Assembly: GCF_000261365.1 (NCBI RefSeq) | Contig: NZ_AJVC01000003.1 | Location: 186,001-250,000, forward strand | Length of the DNA: 64,000 nt | Source of the DNA: Herbaspirillum sp. GW103 | GTDB lineage: Bacteria > Pseudomonadota > Gammaproteobacteria > Burkholderiales > Burkholderiaceae_D | Direction: 5' to 3' | Shown here: one piece after another, positions 22,596-32,108 of the stretch | How the letters are laid out: the number at the start of each line of letters is the position of its first letter | How positions within the stretch are numbered: the first letter of the stretch is position 1 | Notes under the pieces: generated by a model | The model's database searches: none | What the model was told of the DNA's origin: nothing | Seen by the model: the letters and a program-made list of their open reading frames with translations, nothing else | Translations under genes and position numbers: made by a program

Positions 22596-23540
22596 TCAAC
22601 GTCCGTCGAATCGCTGCCGCACGATACGTTCCAGCACCTGCGCCACCAGCGTCACCGAGGCATCCTCCGCATGACGGCGATGTTGCAGCAGCCGCAGTGG
22701 GGGTGCCTCCAGCGGCAGCGGCGGGCGCAGACAGGCCAGCGCCACCGGATGCGCGGCGGTAGCCGCCGGCACGCAGTGCATGGGCATGACGGCGATCAGG
22801 TCCGAGCCCTGCAACAGCGCCGGCACCATCAGGAAATTGGGAACCACCATGCCGATGCGGCGGCGCAGACCCTGCATGGCAATCTGCTCGTCGATCATGC
22901 GGTTGAGGGTGTCGTGGCAGGCGATCTGCAGATGTGGATACGAGAGCCAGCGCGCAAGAGTCAGTGCGTGCGCAGCCGGATGGTCGCGCCGCATGACGGC
23001 CACGCAGCGTTCCTGCAGCACTTCGCGCCCGCGCACCTGGCCGGTCGGTGCAGCACTGCCCAGCACCAGGTCGGTCTGTCCGCGTTCCAGCCGAGCCACG
23101 GCATCGGCATCACCCAGCCAGGTCTGGAACTCCAGGTCCGGCGACGGCGCGTCGGCGGCCAGCGCCTGATACAGCGCATGTGCTACCACTTGGGCCGGAT
23201 AATCCGGCATGAGGATGCGTACGCGCTGGGTCACGGTCGCCTGTGCTGCCTCGGTGCCCCCGGCCAGCGCCAGGCGCAGGGGTTCGCGCAGGGCTTGTGC
23301 GGTGGCCGTCAGTCGCATCTGCGTACCGCCGTCTTCCAGCAGCGGATCGCGCAGCAGCTGGCGGCAGCGCTCCAGCGCACTGGCTGCCGCCGGTAGCGGC
23401 AGGCCGACTCGCGCTGCGGCGCGCGCCAGATGGACTTCATCGAGGACGGCGTCGAGCAGGCGTAGCAGGCGCGCATCCATTGCGGTCAGTGCGGGCAGGG
23501 CAGGGGAGAACACAGGGGCAGGACTGGCAGCGGAATTCAT
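22596..23540 (-). CDS. LysR-like transcriptional regulator
   Basis: A 314-residue regulator with a divergent HTH (MDARLLRLLDAVLDEVHLARAAARVGL, then AAASALERCRQLLRDPLLEDG) and a PBP-like effector domain that includes VRILMPDYPAQVVAHALYQAL and LRRRIGMVVPNFLMVPALLQGSDLIAVMP. The latter matches LysR regulators of the NodD/SyrM-like group. The first ATG at 23540 has a weak ribosome site; a start at the internal MDARLL is possible. It ends 17 bp from the convergent LysR gene. No target can be deduced; the nearest upstream genes belong to the formate module. Confidence 0.75.
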   Translation of the reverse strand: MNSAASPAPVFSPALPALTAMDARLLRLLDAVLDEVHLARAAARVGLPLPAAASALERCRQLLRDPLLEDGGTQMRLTATAQALREPLRLALAGGTEAAQATVTQRVRILMPDYPAQVVAHALYQALAADAPSPDLEFQTWLGDADAVARLERGQTDLVLGSAAPTGQVRGREVLQERCVAVMRRDHPAAHALTLARWLSYPHLQIACHDTLNRMIDEQIAMQGLRRRIGMVVPNFLMVPALLQGSDLIAVMPMHCVPAATAAHPVALACLRPPLPLEAPPLRLLQHRRHAEDASVTLVAQVLERIVRQRFDGR

Positions 23541-23678
23541 GGCGCAGTGAGGCAGTGGCAGCGAAAGTGACAAGGCCTGCCGCCAGGACGGCAGCAGGCC
23601 AGGGGCGCGAGTGTAGCCGCTTCGCCGGGCGCCCACAAGCGCCGTTTGGGGCAGGGGGCGCGGGGGGCGCGTTGCGGC

Positions 23679-24746
23679 TTAGCCGAAGGCTTCCTTGATG
23701 GTCTGGATCTTGCCCATGTCAGTGGCGTCGTAGCCGGCCAGATTGTTGACCACCTTGCGGAAGGCATCCGATTGCAGGATGTCGATCACCGCGCGGATCA
23801 GCGGATCCTGCAGGGAGGCCGCCGGCAGCGCGAAGAAGTAACGCTCGCGCACCAGCGGAATGAAGCCCAGACCGAAGCGATGCGCGGCGGTCTGCACCCC
23901 GAAACCGACATCGGCCATGCCGCTGGCGATGAAGGCGGCCACCGCCGAGTGCGTGAACTCGGTGTTCTCGAAACCGTTGATCTTCTTGTGGGTGATGCCG
24001 GCCCCATGGAGCATCAGTTCCAGCAACATGCGCGTACCCGAACCGGCCTCGCGGTTGACGAAGCGCAGGTCGGTGCGGGTGAGGTCGGCCAGGCCGCGCA
24101 AGCCCTTGGGATTGTCCGGCTCGACGAACAGACCCTGGTTGCGGATGGCCAGGTGGATCAGGCAGTCGCTGCGCTTGTTGAGCCATTTGGCATAGGTGGC
24201 GATGGCGGGTTTCTCGAATTCGCCCAGCGGAACATGAAAGCCCGCCAGGTCGCATTCCTGGCGCGACAGCGCGGCCACGGCATCGGTGCTGTGGCGATAG
24301 CGCACCTCCACCGGCAGGCGGCCTTCGTTGATCTTGCCCAGCAGTGCGGCCACTGCAAAGCCGTGACTGGCGTTGATGCGCACCTTCTCCGATTTGCCTT
24401 CGACCGTTTTTCCCAGCTCCACTTCCAGTTCCGAGGCCAGGCTGTCCAGGGTGGGCGACAGGCGTGCCGTCACCAGGCGATCGGCCCACAACAGCTTGCT
24501 GGCGAAATCGGTCAGTGTGGTGCCGCGACCACGCCCGCTTTCGATCAGGGCGTTGCCGAACAGACGCTCGGCCTCGCGCAACAGACCCCAGGCATGACGA
24601 TAGGAATAGCGCGTCAATTGCGCGGCACGTGCAATCGAGCCGCTTTGCTGGATTGCGGTGAGCAGCGTCAACAGATTGGCCGTGTCCAGCGCCGCCTCGT
24701 TGTCGTAGGCGATTTCCCAGTGAGGTTTGATGTGGACTTTGAACAT
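23679..24746 (-). CDS. ModE-like HTH regulator with periplasmic-binding-protein domain (FdsR-like)
   Basis: A 355-residue protein. Residues 20-105 form a ModE/LysR-like winged helix (LLTLLTAIQQSGSIARAAQL, SYRHAWGLLREAERLFGNALI, GRGRGTTLTDFASKLLW). Residues 125-350 form a PBP-like domain related to the substrate-binding half of molybdate/tungstate proteins (INASHGFAVAALLGKI, NREAGSGTRMLLELML, ADVGFGVQTAAHRFGLGFIPL). Regulators of this build sit next to soluble formate dehydrogenase operons in Cupriavidus and relatives. Here it is divergent from the antiporter and fds genes, so control by formate or molybdate status is likely. This functional link is inferred from context. Confidence 0.78.
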   Translation of the reverse strand: MFKVHIKPHWEIAYDNEAALDTANLLTLLTAIQQSGSIARAAQLTRYSYRHAWGLLREAERLFGNALIESGRGRGTTLTDFASKLLWADRLVTARLSPTLDSLASELEVELGKTVEGKSEKVRINASHGFAVAALLGKINEGRLPVEVRYRHSTDAVAALSRQECDLAGFHVPLGEFEKPAIATYAKWLNKRSDCLIHLAIRNQGLFVEPDNPKGLRGLADLTRTDLRFVNREAGSGTRMLLELMLHGAGITHKKINGFENTEFTHSAVAAFIASGMADVGFGVQTAAHRFGLGFIPLVRERYFFALPAASLQDPLIRAVIDILQSDAFRKVVNNLAGYDATDMGKIQTIKEAFG

Positions 24747-24973
24747 TTATGTGAAATAAAGCATATTGATACGGCCGTTTATCGGTGATAATTTCGCGTC
24801 ACTCTGCATAAATGATAGAAAATATATGCGGTGTTGTACATAAATAAATCAACGATAAGAGAAGGATATCGTTGCAAAGATGGGTCGGTGTCACGATCCG
24901 GCCCTACCGGCTTTGCGATGCAATCCTTCCTTCGATTTGCCCACATCACACTCATAAAATATTCGGAGGAATA

Positions 24974-26620
24974 ATGGCTTTCGATTTCCTGAAGAAGGAA
25001 CACACAGTCGCCAAGCCTGGCTTCAATCGCTGGCTGGTCCCGCCGGCGGCGCTCGCAATCCACCTGTGCATCGGCATGGCTTACGGTTTTTCCGTATTCT
25101 GGCTGCCCTTGTCCAAGGCACTGGGCGTGACCGCGCCCATCGCCTGCGGCGCTGACATCGGCTTCTTCGCGCAAGTCTTCTCGTCCACCTGTGACTGGAA
25201 GATTTCCATGCTGGGCTGGATGTACACCATGTTCTTCGTCCTGCTGGGCATCTCCGCTGCACTGTGGGGTGGCTGGCTGGAACACGCCGGTCCCCGCAAG
25301 GCCGGCGTGGTCGCTGCCATCTGCTGGTGCGGCGGCCTGCTGATCTCGGCCCTGGGCGTGAAGACGCACCAGATCTGGCTGATGTGGCTGGGCTCCGGCG
25401 TCATCGGTGGTGTCGGCCTCGGCCTGGGGTACATCTCGCCGGTGTCGACCTTGATCAAGTGGTTCCCTGACCGTCGCGGCATGGCCACCGGTATGGCCAT
25501 CATGGGCTTCGGCGGTGGTGCTCTGGTCGGCACGCCGCTGGCCGATGCGCTGATGAAGAAATTCGCTTCCCCCACTTCCGTGGGCGTGTGGGAAACCTTC
25601 GTGGTCATGGCCATCATCTACTTTGTCTTCATGATGGCCGGTGCCTTCGGTTACCGCGTACCGCCCACCGGCTGGAAGCCGGCTGGCTGGACCCCGCCGG
25701 TGGCCAAGTCCTCGGCGACCATGATCACCCAGAACCACGTGCACGTCTCCAAGGTCTGGGGCATTCCCCAGTTCTGGCTGGTGTGGCTGGTGCTCTGCCT
25801 GAACGTGTCGGCGGGCATCGGCGTCATCGGCATCGCCTCGCCGATGCTGCAGGAAGTCTTCGGCGGCAAGCTGCTGGGTCTGAACATCGGCTTCAATGAT
25901 CTGTCGGTCGAGCAGAAGGCAGCCATCGCCGCACTGGCGGCCGGTTTCACCGGTCTGATTTCGCTGTTCAACATCGGTGGTCGTTTCGCCTGGGCGTTCT
26001 GCTCGGACTTCTTCGGCCGCAAGATGACCTATGCCATCTTCTTCGTGCTGGGCTTCGTGCTGTACGTGAGCCTGCCGTGGTCGGCCAAGGCCGGCAATAT
26101 CCCGCTGTTCGTGGGCGCAGTCTGCATCATCCTGTCGATGTACGGTGGCGGTTTTGCGACCGTGCCGGCTTACCTGGCCGACCTGTTCGGCACCCAGATG
26201 GTGGGCGCCATCCACGGTCGCCTGCTGACCGCGTGGGCAACCGCCGGCATCCTGGGCCCGGTGGTGGTGAACTACATGCGTGAGTATCAGCTCTCCCTGG
26301 GCATGCCCAAGAGCCAGGTCTACAACACCACCATGTACATCCTGGCGGGCATGCTGGTGCTGGGTCTGATCTGCAACCTGCTGATCCGTCCGGTCGCGGC
26401 CAAGCACTTCATGACGCCGGAAGAACTGGCCCGTGAAAAGCAGCTGGCCCACGAAAAGTCGGCAGCCGATGCCGTCGCGAGTGCAGGTTCGGGCGACTTG
26501 GCTCAGATCGGTACCGGCGGCAATCCGCTGATGATCGGTCTGGCATGGGCGGCCGTGGGCATTCCGCTGATCTGGGGCATCACCCTGGTGTTGCAGAAAT
26601 CGGCCGTGCTGTTCCGCTGA
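24974..26620 (+). CDS. MFS oxalate/formate antiporter-like transporter
   Basis: A 548-residue inner-membrane permease of the OxlT-like MFS group. It has MAYGFSVFWLPLSKALG in helix 1, GWLEHAGPRKAG, GLGLGYISPVSTLIKWFPDRRGMATGMAIMGFGGGALVG, and GGRFAWAFCSDFFGRKMTYAIFF in the second half. About 50 extra residues lie in loops, and a C-terminal extension carries an additional helix pair, as in the longer proteobacterial members. GGAGGA precedes the ATG. It lies upstream of the formate dehydrogenase operon and divergent from the FdsR-like gene, consistent with uptake of oxalate or formate whose product is then oxidised by Fds. Confidence 0.85.
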   Translation: MAFDFLKKEHTVAKPGFNRWLVPPAALAIHLCIGMAYGFSVFWLPLSKALGVTAPIACGADIGFFAQVFSSTCDWKISMLGWMYTMFFVLLGISAALWGGWLEHAGPRKAGVVAAICWCGGLLISALGVKTHQIWLMWLGSGVIGGVGLGLGYISPVSTLIKWFPDRRGMATGMAIMGFGGGALVGTPLADALMKKFASPTSVGVWETFVVMAIIYFVFMMAGAFGYRVPPTGWKPAGWTPPVAKSSATMITQNHVHVSKVWGIPQFWLVWLVLCLNVSAGIGVIGIASPMLQEVFGGKLLGLNIGFNDLSVEQKAAIAALAAGFTGLISLFNIGGRFAWAFCSDFFGRKMTYAIFFVLGFVLYVSLPWSAKAGNIPLFVGAVCIILSMYGGGFATVPAYLADLFGTQMVGAIHGRLLTAWATAGILGPVVVNYMREYQLSLGMPKSQVYNTTMYILAGMLVLGLICNLLIRPVAAKHFMTPEELAREKQLAHEKSAADAVASAGSGDLAQIGTGGNPLMIGLAWAAVGIPLIWGITLVLQKSAVLFR

Positions 26621-27073
26621 TCGCGCAGTTGAGTCGTTCGTAGTTTCGCTTCATCGGCAGGCCGGCTCCACCCGGCCTGCTCGCAGGACCCCAGCGGCGA
26701 AAGCCGCTGACACAAGCCGCCATGGCCCCGTGAACCGGGGCGGCTTGTGTCAGCGACTATCAAAAAACAGGAGCATGGTCGGCCCTTGCCTTGAGGGTAA
26801 GCGCAGGCCAGCATCCGCAGTGTTCACACCAACCCCCAAGGCAGGGAGAACATGCAGCAACGGAGACCAGCTGGTTCATCACGCACGGCCGTGCGCACCC
26901 TTTACCGGGGTGGCGTCATGCCGCCGCATTGTTCTTCCCATCCCCTGATCTGCTTTCCGCAGGCCGCTCCTCCCTAGGGCGGTCCATTTCCTTTCATTCG
27001 TCATTTGCGCGGTCCACAGAAGATCCTCCGGGAGAAGGACACGGTCCGCATCGAAGCAACACAGGAGGCAACA
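26621..27073. other. 453-bp gap between the antiporter and fds operon
   Basis: No gene is supported. It holds the long hairpin at 26705-26755 and presumably the fds promoter; frames here lack ribosome sites and family features. Confidence 0.5.
26705..26755 (+). other. Long 17-bp-stem hairpin after the antiporter gene
   Basis: CGCTGACACAAGCCGCC (26705-26721) is matched perfectly by its complement at 26739-26755 across a 17-base loop. A T-run does not follow, so it is not a standard terminator; it may be an mRNA 3'-end or processing structure. Confidence 0.7.
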
Positions 27074-27550
27074 ATGAAGAGGCAACAGGTTTTCGACGTG
27101 GCGGCGGTGCGCGGCATCATCGCCGAGCGCAAGGACATGGCCGGTGCCATGCTCCCCATCCTGCACGGCATCCAGGACAAGGTCGGCTATATCCCGGCCG
27201 ATGCGGTCCCGATGATCGCGGGCGAGTTGAACGTCTCGCGCGCCGAGGTGCATGGCGTGATTTCGTTCTATCACTTTTTCCGCCAGGAACCGGCAGGCCG
27301 CCACGTGGTGCAGGTCTGCCGTGCCGAAGCCTGCCAGGCACGTGGCAGCGAAGCTCTGGCCGAGCACGCGCAGAACGTGCTGGGCTGCGGCTTTCATGAA
27401 ACCAGCGCAGATGGCCAGTTCACGCTGGAGCCGGTGTATTGCCTGGGCCAGTGTGCCATCGGCCCCAATCTCACCCTCGATGACGAGCTGCATGCCCGTG
27501 TCGATGCCGATAAATTCAAGCGCCTAATCCAGGCCAAGCGGGAGGCATGA
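27074..27550 (+). CDS. fdsG: NAD-dependent formate dehydrogenase gamma subunit (NuoE-like)
   Basis: A 158-residue thioredoxin-fold [2Fe-2S] subunit of the soluble formate dehydrogenase. It has MLPILHGIQDKVGYIP and VSRAEVHGVISFYHFF of the 24-kDa complex I family. The four ligands are in VQVCRAEACQ and VYCLGQCAIGP. It joins FdsB to form the NADH-reducing module. AGGAGG precedes the ATG. It is the first gene of fdsGBACD; its stop overlaps the fdsB start. Confidence 0.95.
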   Translation: MKRQQVFDVAAVRGIIAERKDMAGAMLPILHGIQDKVGYIPADAVPMIAGELNVSRAEVHGVISFYHFFRQEPAGRHVVQVCRAEACQARGSEALAEHAQNVLGCGFHETSADGQFTLEPVYCLGQCAIGPNLTLDDELHARVDADKFKRLIQAKREA

Positions 27551-29112
27551 TGAGCGCACCCGATATCGTGACCATCTACGTCCCGCGCGACTCCACCGCG
27601 CTGGCACTGGGCGCTGACGAAGTGGCCGCCGCCATCGCTGCCCAGGCGCAACAACGCGGCCAGTCCATCAGGCTGGTGCGCAATGGATCGCGCGGCATGT
27701 TCTGGCTGGAGCCGCTGGTGGAAGTCTCTACCGCAGCCGGCCGCATCGCCTACGGACCGGTGACGCCCGAGGATGTCCCCGGACTCTTCGATGCAGGGCT
27801 GCTTGCAGGTGGCCAGCACAGGCTGCATCTGGGGCTGACTGAAGAAATGGACTTCCTCAAGAACCAGGAACGTCTGACCTTCGCGCGGGTGGGCATCATC
27901 GATCCGCTCTCGCTGGAGGATTATCTGGCCCATGAAGGTTATGTCGGATTGAAGAATGCCCTGGCCAAGACGCCCGAGGCCATCGTCCAGCAGATGATCG
28001 ACTCCGGCCTGCGGGGCCGGGGTGGTGCGGCCTTCCCGACCGGCATCAAGTGGCAGACCGTACTGCGTGCGCAGTCGGCGCAGAAGTATGTGGTCTGCAA
28101 TGCCGATGAGGGGGATTCCGGTACCTTCTCGGACCGCATGATCATGGAAGACGATCCCTTCACGCTGATCGAAGGCATGACCATCGCCGCAGTCGCAGTG
28201 GGCGCGACCGAGGGCTACATTTACGTGCGCTCCGAATATCCGCATGCGATCGCGACGATGAACGAAGCCATCGCCATCGCCACCGAGCGCGGCTATCTGG
28301 GCAAGGACATCCTCGGTTCCGGCAAGTCCTTCCGGCTGGAAGTGCGCAAGGGCGCAGGTGCCTACATCTGCGGCGAAGAAACCGCCATGCTGGAAAGCCT
28401 GGAAGGCAAGCGCGGCGTGGTGCGCGCCAAGCCGCCCCTGCCGGCCATCGAGGGTCTGTTCGGCAAGCCGACCGTGATCAACAACCTGATCTCGCTGGCT
28501 TCGGTGCCGGTGATCCTGGCGCGCGGTGCGGACTTCTACAAGAACTTTGGTGTGGGCCGTTCGCACGGCACGCTGCCTTTCCAACTGGCTGGCAACATCA
28601 GGCAGGGTGGCCTGGTGGAGAAGGCCTTCGGCCTGACGCTGCGTGAGCTGCTGGAAGACTTCGGTGGCGGCAGCGCCTCGGGCCGTCCGATTCGCGCGGT
28701 GCAGATGGGTGGGCCGCTGGGCGCGTATCTGCCACCCTCGCAATTCGATACGCCGCTCGATTATGAAGCTTTCGCCGCCATCGGCGCCATGATCGGGCAT
28801 GGCGGACTGGTGGCATTTGACGATCGTGTCGATATGGCCCGTCAGGCCCGCTACGCCATGCAGTTCTGTGCAGTCGAGTCCTGTGGCAAGTGCACCCCTT
28901 GCCGCATCGGTTCCACCCGGGGCGTGGAGGTGATCGACAAGATCATCGCCAACGATGACCGGCCGCAACAGATCCATCTGTTGAAGAGTCTGTGCGACAC
29001 CATGGTCAACGGCTCGCTGTGTGCCATGGGGGGCATGACACCGTTCCCGGTGCTGTCGGCCCTGAACCATTTCCCGGAAGACTTCGGCGCGCCCGGCGAA
29101 CAGGCGGCCTGA
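27547..29112 (+). CDS. fdsB: NAD-dependent formate dehydrogenase beta subunit (NuoF-like)
   Basis: A 521-residue FMN- and [4Fe-4S]-containing subunit. The N-terminal ~120 residues are a thioredoxin-like extension. Then come the FMN/NADH region (GLRGRGGAAFPTGIKW, NADEGDSGTFSDR, GAGAYICGEETAMLESLEGKRG), the SLBB-like middle and the cluster motif ESCGKCTPCRIGS. It takes electrons from FdsA and reduces NAD. The start overlaps the fdsG stop by 4 bp (ATGA), a sign of translational coupling. Confidence 0.95.
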   Translation: MMSAPDIVTIYVPRDSTALALGADEVAAAIAAQAQQRGQSIRLVRNGSRGMFWLEPLVEVSTAAGRIAYGPVTPEDVPGLFDAGLLAGGQHRLHLGLTEEMDFLKNQERLTFARVGIIDPLSLEDYLAHEGYVGLKNALAKTPEAIVQQMIDSGLRGRGGAAFPTGIKWQTVLRAQSAQKYVVCNADEGDSGTFSDRMIMEDDPFTLIEGMTIAAVAVGATEGYIYVRSEYPHAIATMNEAIAIATERGYLGKDILGSGKSFRLEVRKGAGAYICGEETAMLESLEGKRGVVRAKPPLPAIEGLFGKPTVINNLISLASVPVILARGADFYKNFGVGRSHGTLPFQLAGNIRQGGLVEKAFGLTLRELLEDFGGGSASGRPIRAVQMGGPLGAYLPPSQFDTPLDYEAFAAIGAMIGHGGLVAFDDRVDMARQARYAMQFCAVESCGKCTPCRIGSTRGVEVIDKIIANDDRPQQIHLLKSLCDTMVNGSLCAMGGMTPFPVLSALNHFPEDFGAPGEQAA

Positions 29113-29141
29113 TCCCATTACCGAATGCAAGGAGTTGCACC

Positions 29142-32015
29142 ATGAATCAGCTCAATGAAACGGATTACGGCACCCCCGCACGTGCCTCGGAAAACCTGGT
29201 CACGCTGGAAATCGACGGCGTGGCAGTGACGGTCCCGGCCGGCACGTCGGTGATGCGCGCCTCGGTCGAGGCCGGTATCAATGTCCCCAAACTGTGCGCC
29301 ACCGACAGCCTGGAACCCTTCGGCTCCTGCCGCCTGTGCCTGGTGGAAATCGAAAAGGATGGCCGCAAGATGAAGGGCTATCCGGCCTCCTGTACTACGC
29401 CCTGCGAGCCAGGCATGAAGGTGCAGACGCAGACCCCGAAGCTGGCCGAGATCCGCCGTGGCGTGATGGAGCTCTATATCTCCGACCACCCGCTGGATTG
29501 CCTGACCTGCCCCACCAACGGCAACTGCGAACTGCAGGACATGGCCGGTGTGGTGGGCCTGCGCGAAGTGCGCTATGGCTACGAGGGCGAGAACCATACC
29601 AAGATGAAGAAGGATGAATCCAATCCCTACTTCACCTATGACCCTTCCAAGTGCATCGTCTGCAATCGCTGCGTGCGCGCCTGTGAAGAAACCCAGGGCA
29701 CGTTCGCGCTGACGATCAACGGGCGCGGTTTCGAATCGCGCGTCTCGGCCGGGCAGATGGAAGCCTTCATGGAATCCGAATGCGTCTCCTGCGGCGCCTG
29801 CGTCGAGGCTTGCCCGACCGCGACACTGACCGAGAAGACCGTCATCATGCTGGGCCAGGCCGAGCACAGCAAGGTCACCACCTGCGCCTATTGCGGTGTG
29901 GGCTGCTCCTTCAAGGCCGAGATGAAGGGCAATGAAGTGGTGCGCATGGTGCCGTACAAGGATGGCAAAGCCAACCAGGGCCACTCCTGCGTCAAGGGGC
30001 GTTTTGCCTGGGGCTATGCGACCCACAAGGACCGCATCCTGAACCCCATGATCCGCAAGAGCATCAACGACCCCTGGCGCGAAGTGTCGTGGGAAGAAGC
30101 GCTGTCCTACGCCGCCAGCGAATTCCGCCGCATCCAGGCCAAGCATGGCAAGGATTCCATCGGCGGCATTACCTCGTCCCGCTGCACCAATGAAGAGACC
30201 TATCTGGTGCAAAAGCTGGTGCGCGCCGCCTTCGGCAACAACAATGTCGATACCTGCGCGCGCGTGTGCCATTCGCCGACCGGCTATGGTCTCAAGCAGA
30301 CCCTGGGCGAATCGGCGGGTACGCAGACCTTTGAATCGGTGATGAAGTCGGACGTGATCCTCATCATGGGCGCCAATCCGGCGGCCGGCCATCCGGTGTT
30401 TGCCTCGCAGATCAAGCGCCGCGTGCGCCAGGGCGCCAAGCTCATCGTGATCGACCCGCGTACCACCGAGATGGTCAAGTCGCCGCACCTGCAGGCCGAC
30501 TATCACCTGAAGCTGCGCCCCGGTACCAACACCGCCATCATCACCGCGCTGGCTCACGTGATCCTCTCGGAGGGTCTGCAGAACGAAGCCTACATCCAGG
30601 AACGCTGCGACCTGCAGTCGTACCAGGACTGGAAGCAGTTCGTCCTGCGCGAAGACAATTCCCCCGAAGCCATGGCCGCCATCACCGGCGTACCCGCCGA
30701 GATCATCCGTGGTGCTGCCCGCCTGTACGCCACCGGCGGCAATGCGGCGATCTATTACGGCCTGGGCGTGACCGAACATGCGCAAGGGTCGACCACCGTG
30801 ATGGGCATCGCCAACCTGGCCATGTGCACCGGCAACGTCGGTCGCGAAGGTGTGGGCGTGAACCCGCTGCGGGGTCAGAACAACGTGCAGGGTTCCTGCG
30901 ACATGGGTTCCTTCCCGCATGAGCTGCCGGGTTATCGGCACATTTCCGACTCCACCGTGCGCGGCCAGTTCGAGCAGGCGTGGGGCGTGACCTTGAATCC
31001 CGAGCCGGGCCTGCGCATTCCCAACATGTTTGATGCGGCGCTCGATGGCAGCTTCAAGGGCCTGTACTGCGAGGGTGAGGACATCGTGCAATCGGACCCC
31101 AACACCCAGCACGTCGCAGCCGCCCTGCAGGCCATGGAATGTATCGTGGTGCAGGACCTGTTCTTGAATGAGACGGCCAAGTATGCGCACGTCTTCCTGC
31201 CCGGTTCGTCCTTCCTGGAAAAGGATGGCACCTTCACCAACGCCGAACGCCGCATCTCGCGCGTGCGCAAGGTGATGCCGCCCAAGGCCGGCAAGTCCGA
31301 CTGGGAGGTCACGGTAGCCCTGGCCGAAGCGCTGGGTTACCCGATGCCGTACAATCACCCCTCGGAAATCATGGACGAGATTGCCGCCCTGACACCCAGC
31401 TTCCACGGCGTGAGCTACGAGAAGCTGGAAAAGCTCGGCAGCATCCAGTGGCCCTGCAACGAAGCAGCACCGGAAGGCACGCCCATCATGCACGTGGGCA
31501 GCTTCATCCGGGGCAAGGGCAAGTTCATCAACACGCAATACTTCGCCACCGACGAGAAGGTGACGCAGCGCTACCCGCTGATCCTGACTACCGGCCGCAT
31601 CCTGTCGCAGTACAACGTGGGCGCGCAGACCCGCCGCACCGAGAACTCGCAATGGCATAGCGAAGACCGGCTGGAGATCCATCCGCACGATGCCGAGGAC
31701 CGTGGCATCCGCGAGGGTGACTGGGTGGGCGTGGAGTCGCGTGCAGGCCAGACCGTGCTGCGTGCAACCGTGACAGAGAAGGTGCAGCCGGGCGTGGTCT
31801 ACACCACCTTCCACTTCCCGGAATCGGGCGCCAACGTGATCACCACCGACAACTCCGACTGGGCCACCAACTGCCCCGAGTACAAGGTGACGGCGGTGCA
31901 GGTCATGCCGGTGACGCAGCCTTCGCAATGGCAGCAGCATTACGAGCGCTTCAACCGTACCCAGCTGGATCTGCTCAAGGGCGAGGTGCAGAACGAGCCT
32001 CTGGTGACGAAGTAA
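29142..32015 (+). CDS. fdsA: NAD-dependent formate dehydrogenase alpha subunit (molybdenum, catalytic)
   Basis: A 957-residue catalytic subunit that oxidises formate to CO2 at a bis-MGD molybdenum site. The order is an N-terminal [2Fe-2S] ferredoxin domain (CATDSLEPFGSCRLC), a His/Cys cluster region (HPLDCLTCPTNGNCELQD), two [4Fe-4S] motifs (CIVCNRCVRAC; CVSCGACVEACP), then the Mo domain starting TCAYCGVGCSF with the proximal cluster. The Mo ligand is Cys in NNVDTCARVCHSPTG rather than selenocysteine. The MGD-binding C-terminal domain ends the protein. GGAG before the ATG at 29142 decides the start. The tungsten-type variant is not indicated. Confidence 0.96.
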   Translation: MNQLNETDYGTPARASENLVTLEIDGVAVTVPAGTSVMRASVEAGINVPKLCATDSLEPFGSCRLCLVEIEKDGRKMKGYPASCTTPCEPGMKVQTQTPKLAEIRRGVMELYISDHPLDCLTCPTNGNCELQDMAGVVGLREVRYGYEGENHTKMKKDESNPYFTYDPSKCIVCNRCVRACEETQGTFALTINGRGFESRVSAGQMEAFMESECVSCGACVEACPTATLTEKTVIMLGQAEHSKVTTCAYCGVGCSFKAEMKGNEVVRMVPYKDGKANQGHSCVKGRFAWGYATHKDRILNPMIRKSINDPWREVSWEEALSYAASEFRRIQAKHGKDSIGGITSSRCTNEETYLVQKLVRAAFGNNNVDTCARVCHSPTGYGLKQTLGESAGTQTFESVMKSDVILIMGANPAAGHPVFASQIKRRVRQGAKLIVIDPRTTEMVKSPHLQADYHLKLRPGTNTAIITALAHVILSEGLQNEAYIQERCDLQSYQDWKQFVLREDNSPEAMAAITGVPAEIIRGAARLYATGGNAAIYYGLGVTEHAQGSTTVMGIANLAMCTGNVGREGVGVNPLRGQNNVQGSCDMGSFPHELPGYRHISDSTVRGQFEQAWGVTLNPEPGLRIPNMFDAALDGSFKGLYCEGEDIVQSDPNTQHVAAALQAMECIVVQDLFLNETAKYAHVFLPGSSFLEKDGTFTNAERRISRVRKVMPPKAGKSDWEVTVALAEALGYPMPYNHPSEIMDEIAALTPSFHGVSYEKLEKLGSIQWPCNEAAPEGTPIMHVGSFIRGKGKFINTQYFATDEKVTQRYPLILTTGRILSQYNVGAQTRRTENSQWHSEDRLEIHPHDAEDRGIREGDWVGVESRAGQTVLRATVTEKVQPGVVYTTFHFPESGANVITTDNSDWATNCPEYKVTAVQVMPVTQPSQWQQHYERFNRTQLDLLKGEVQNEPLVTK

Positions 32016-32108
32016 GCGGCACGGGCCCGTCGGGCTCGTGCTTCGATGATTTCCGCAGACATGAGCCCGACCGACCCAATCACATCAAGCCGCATCAAGC
32101 AGGACAGC

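Noticed and set aside
18518..24746. Extension of the island to the right of tRNA-Leu
   Set aside because: GC content, codon use and gene content beyond the tRNA are core-like and no further att copy was found.
24779..26452. 557-codon minus-strand frame opposite the antiporter gene
   Set aside because: Shadow of the MFS gene; very rich in His, Gln, Asp, with no family features.
27394..29130. 578-codon minus-strand frame opposite fdsB
   Set aside because: Shadow of a clear NuoF-like gene.
29118..31940. 940-codon minus-strand frame opposite fdsA
   Set aside because: Composition (Ala/Gly/His/Arg) and exact match to the complement of a well-supported gene show it is a shadow.
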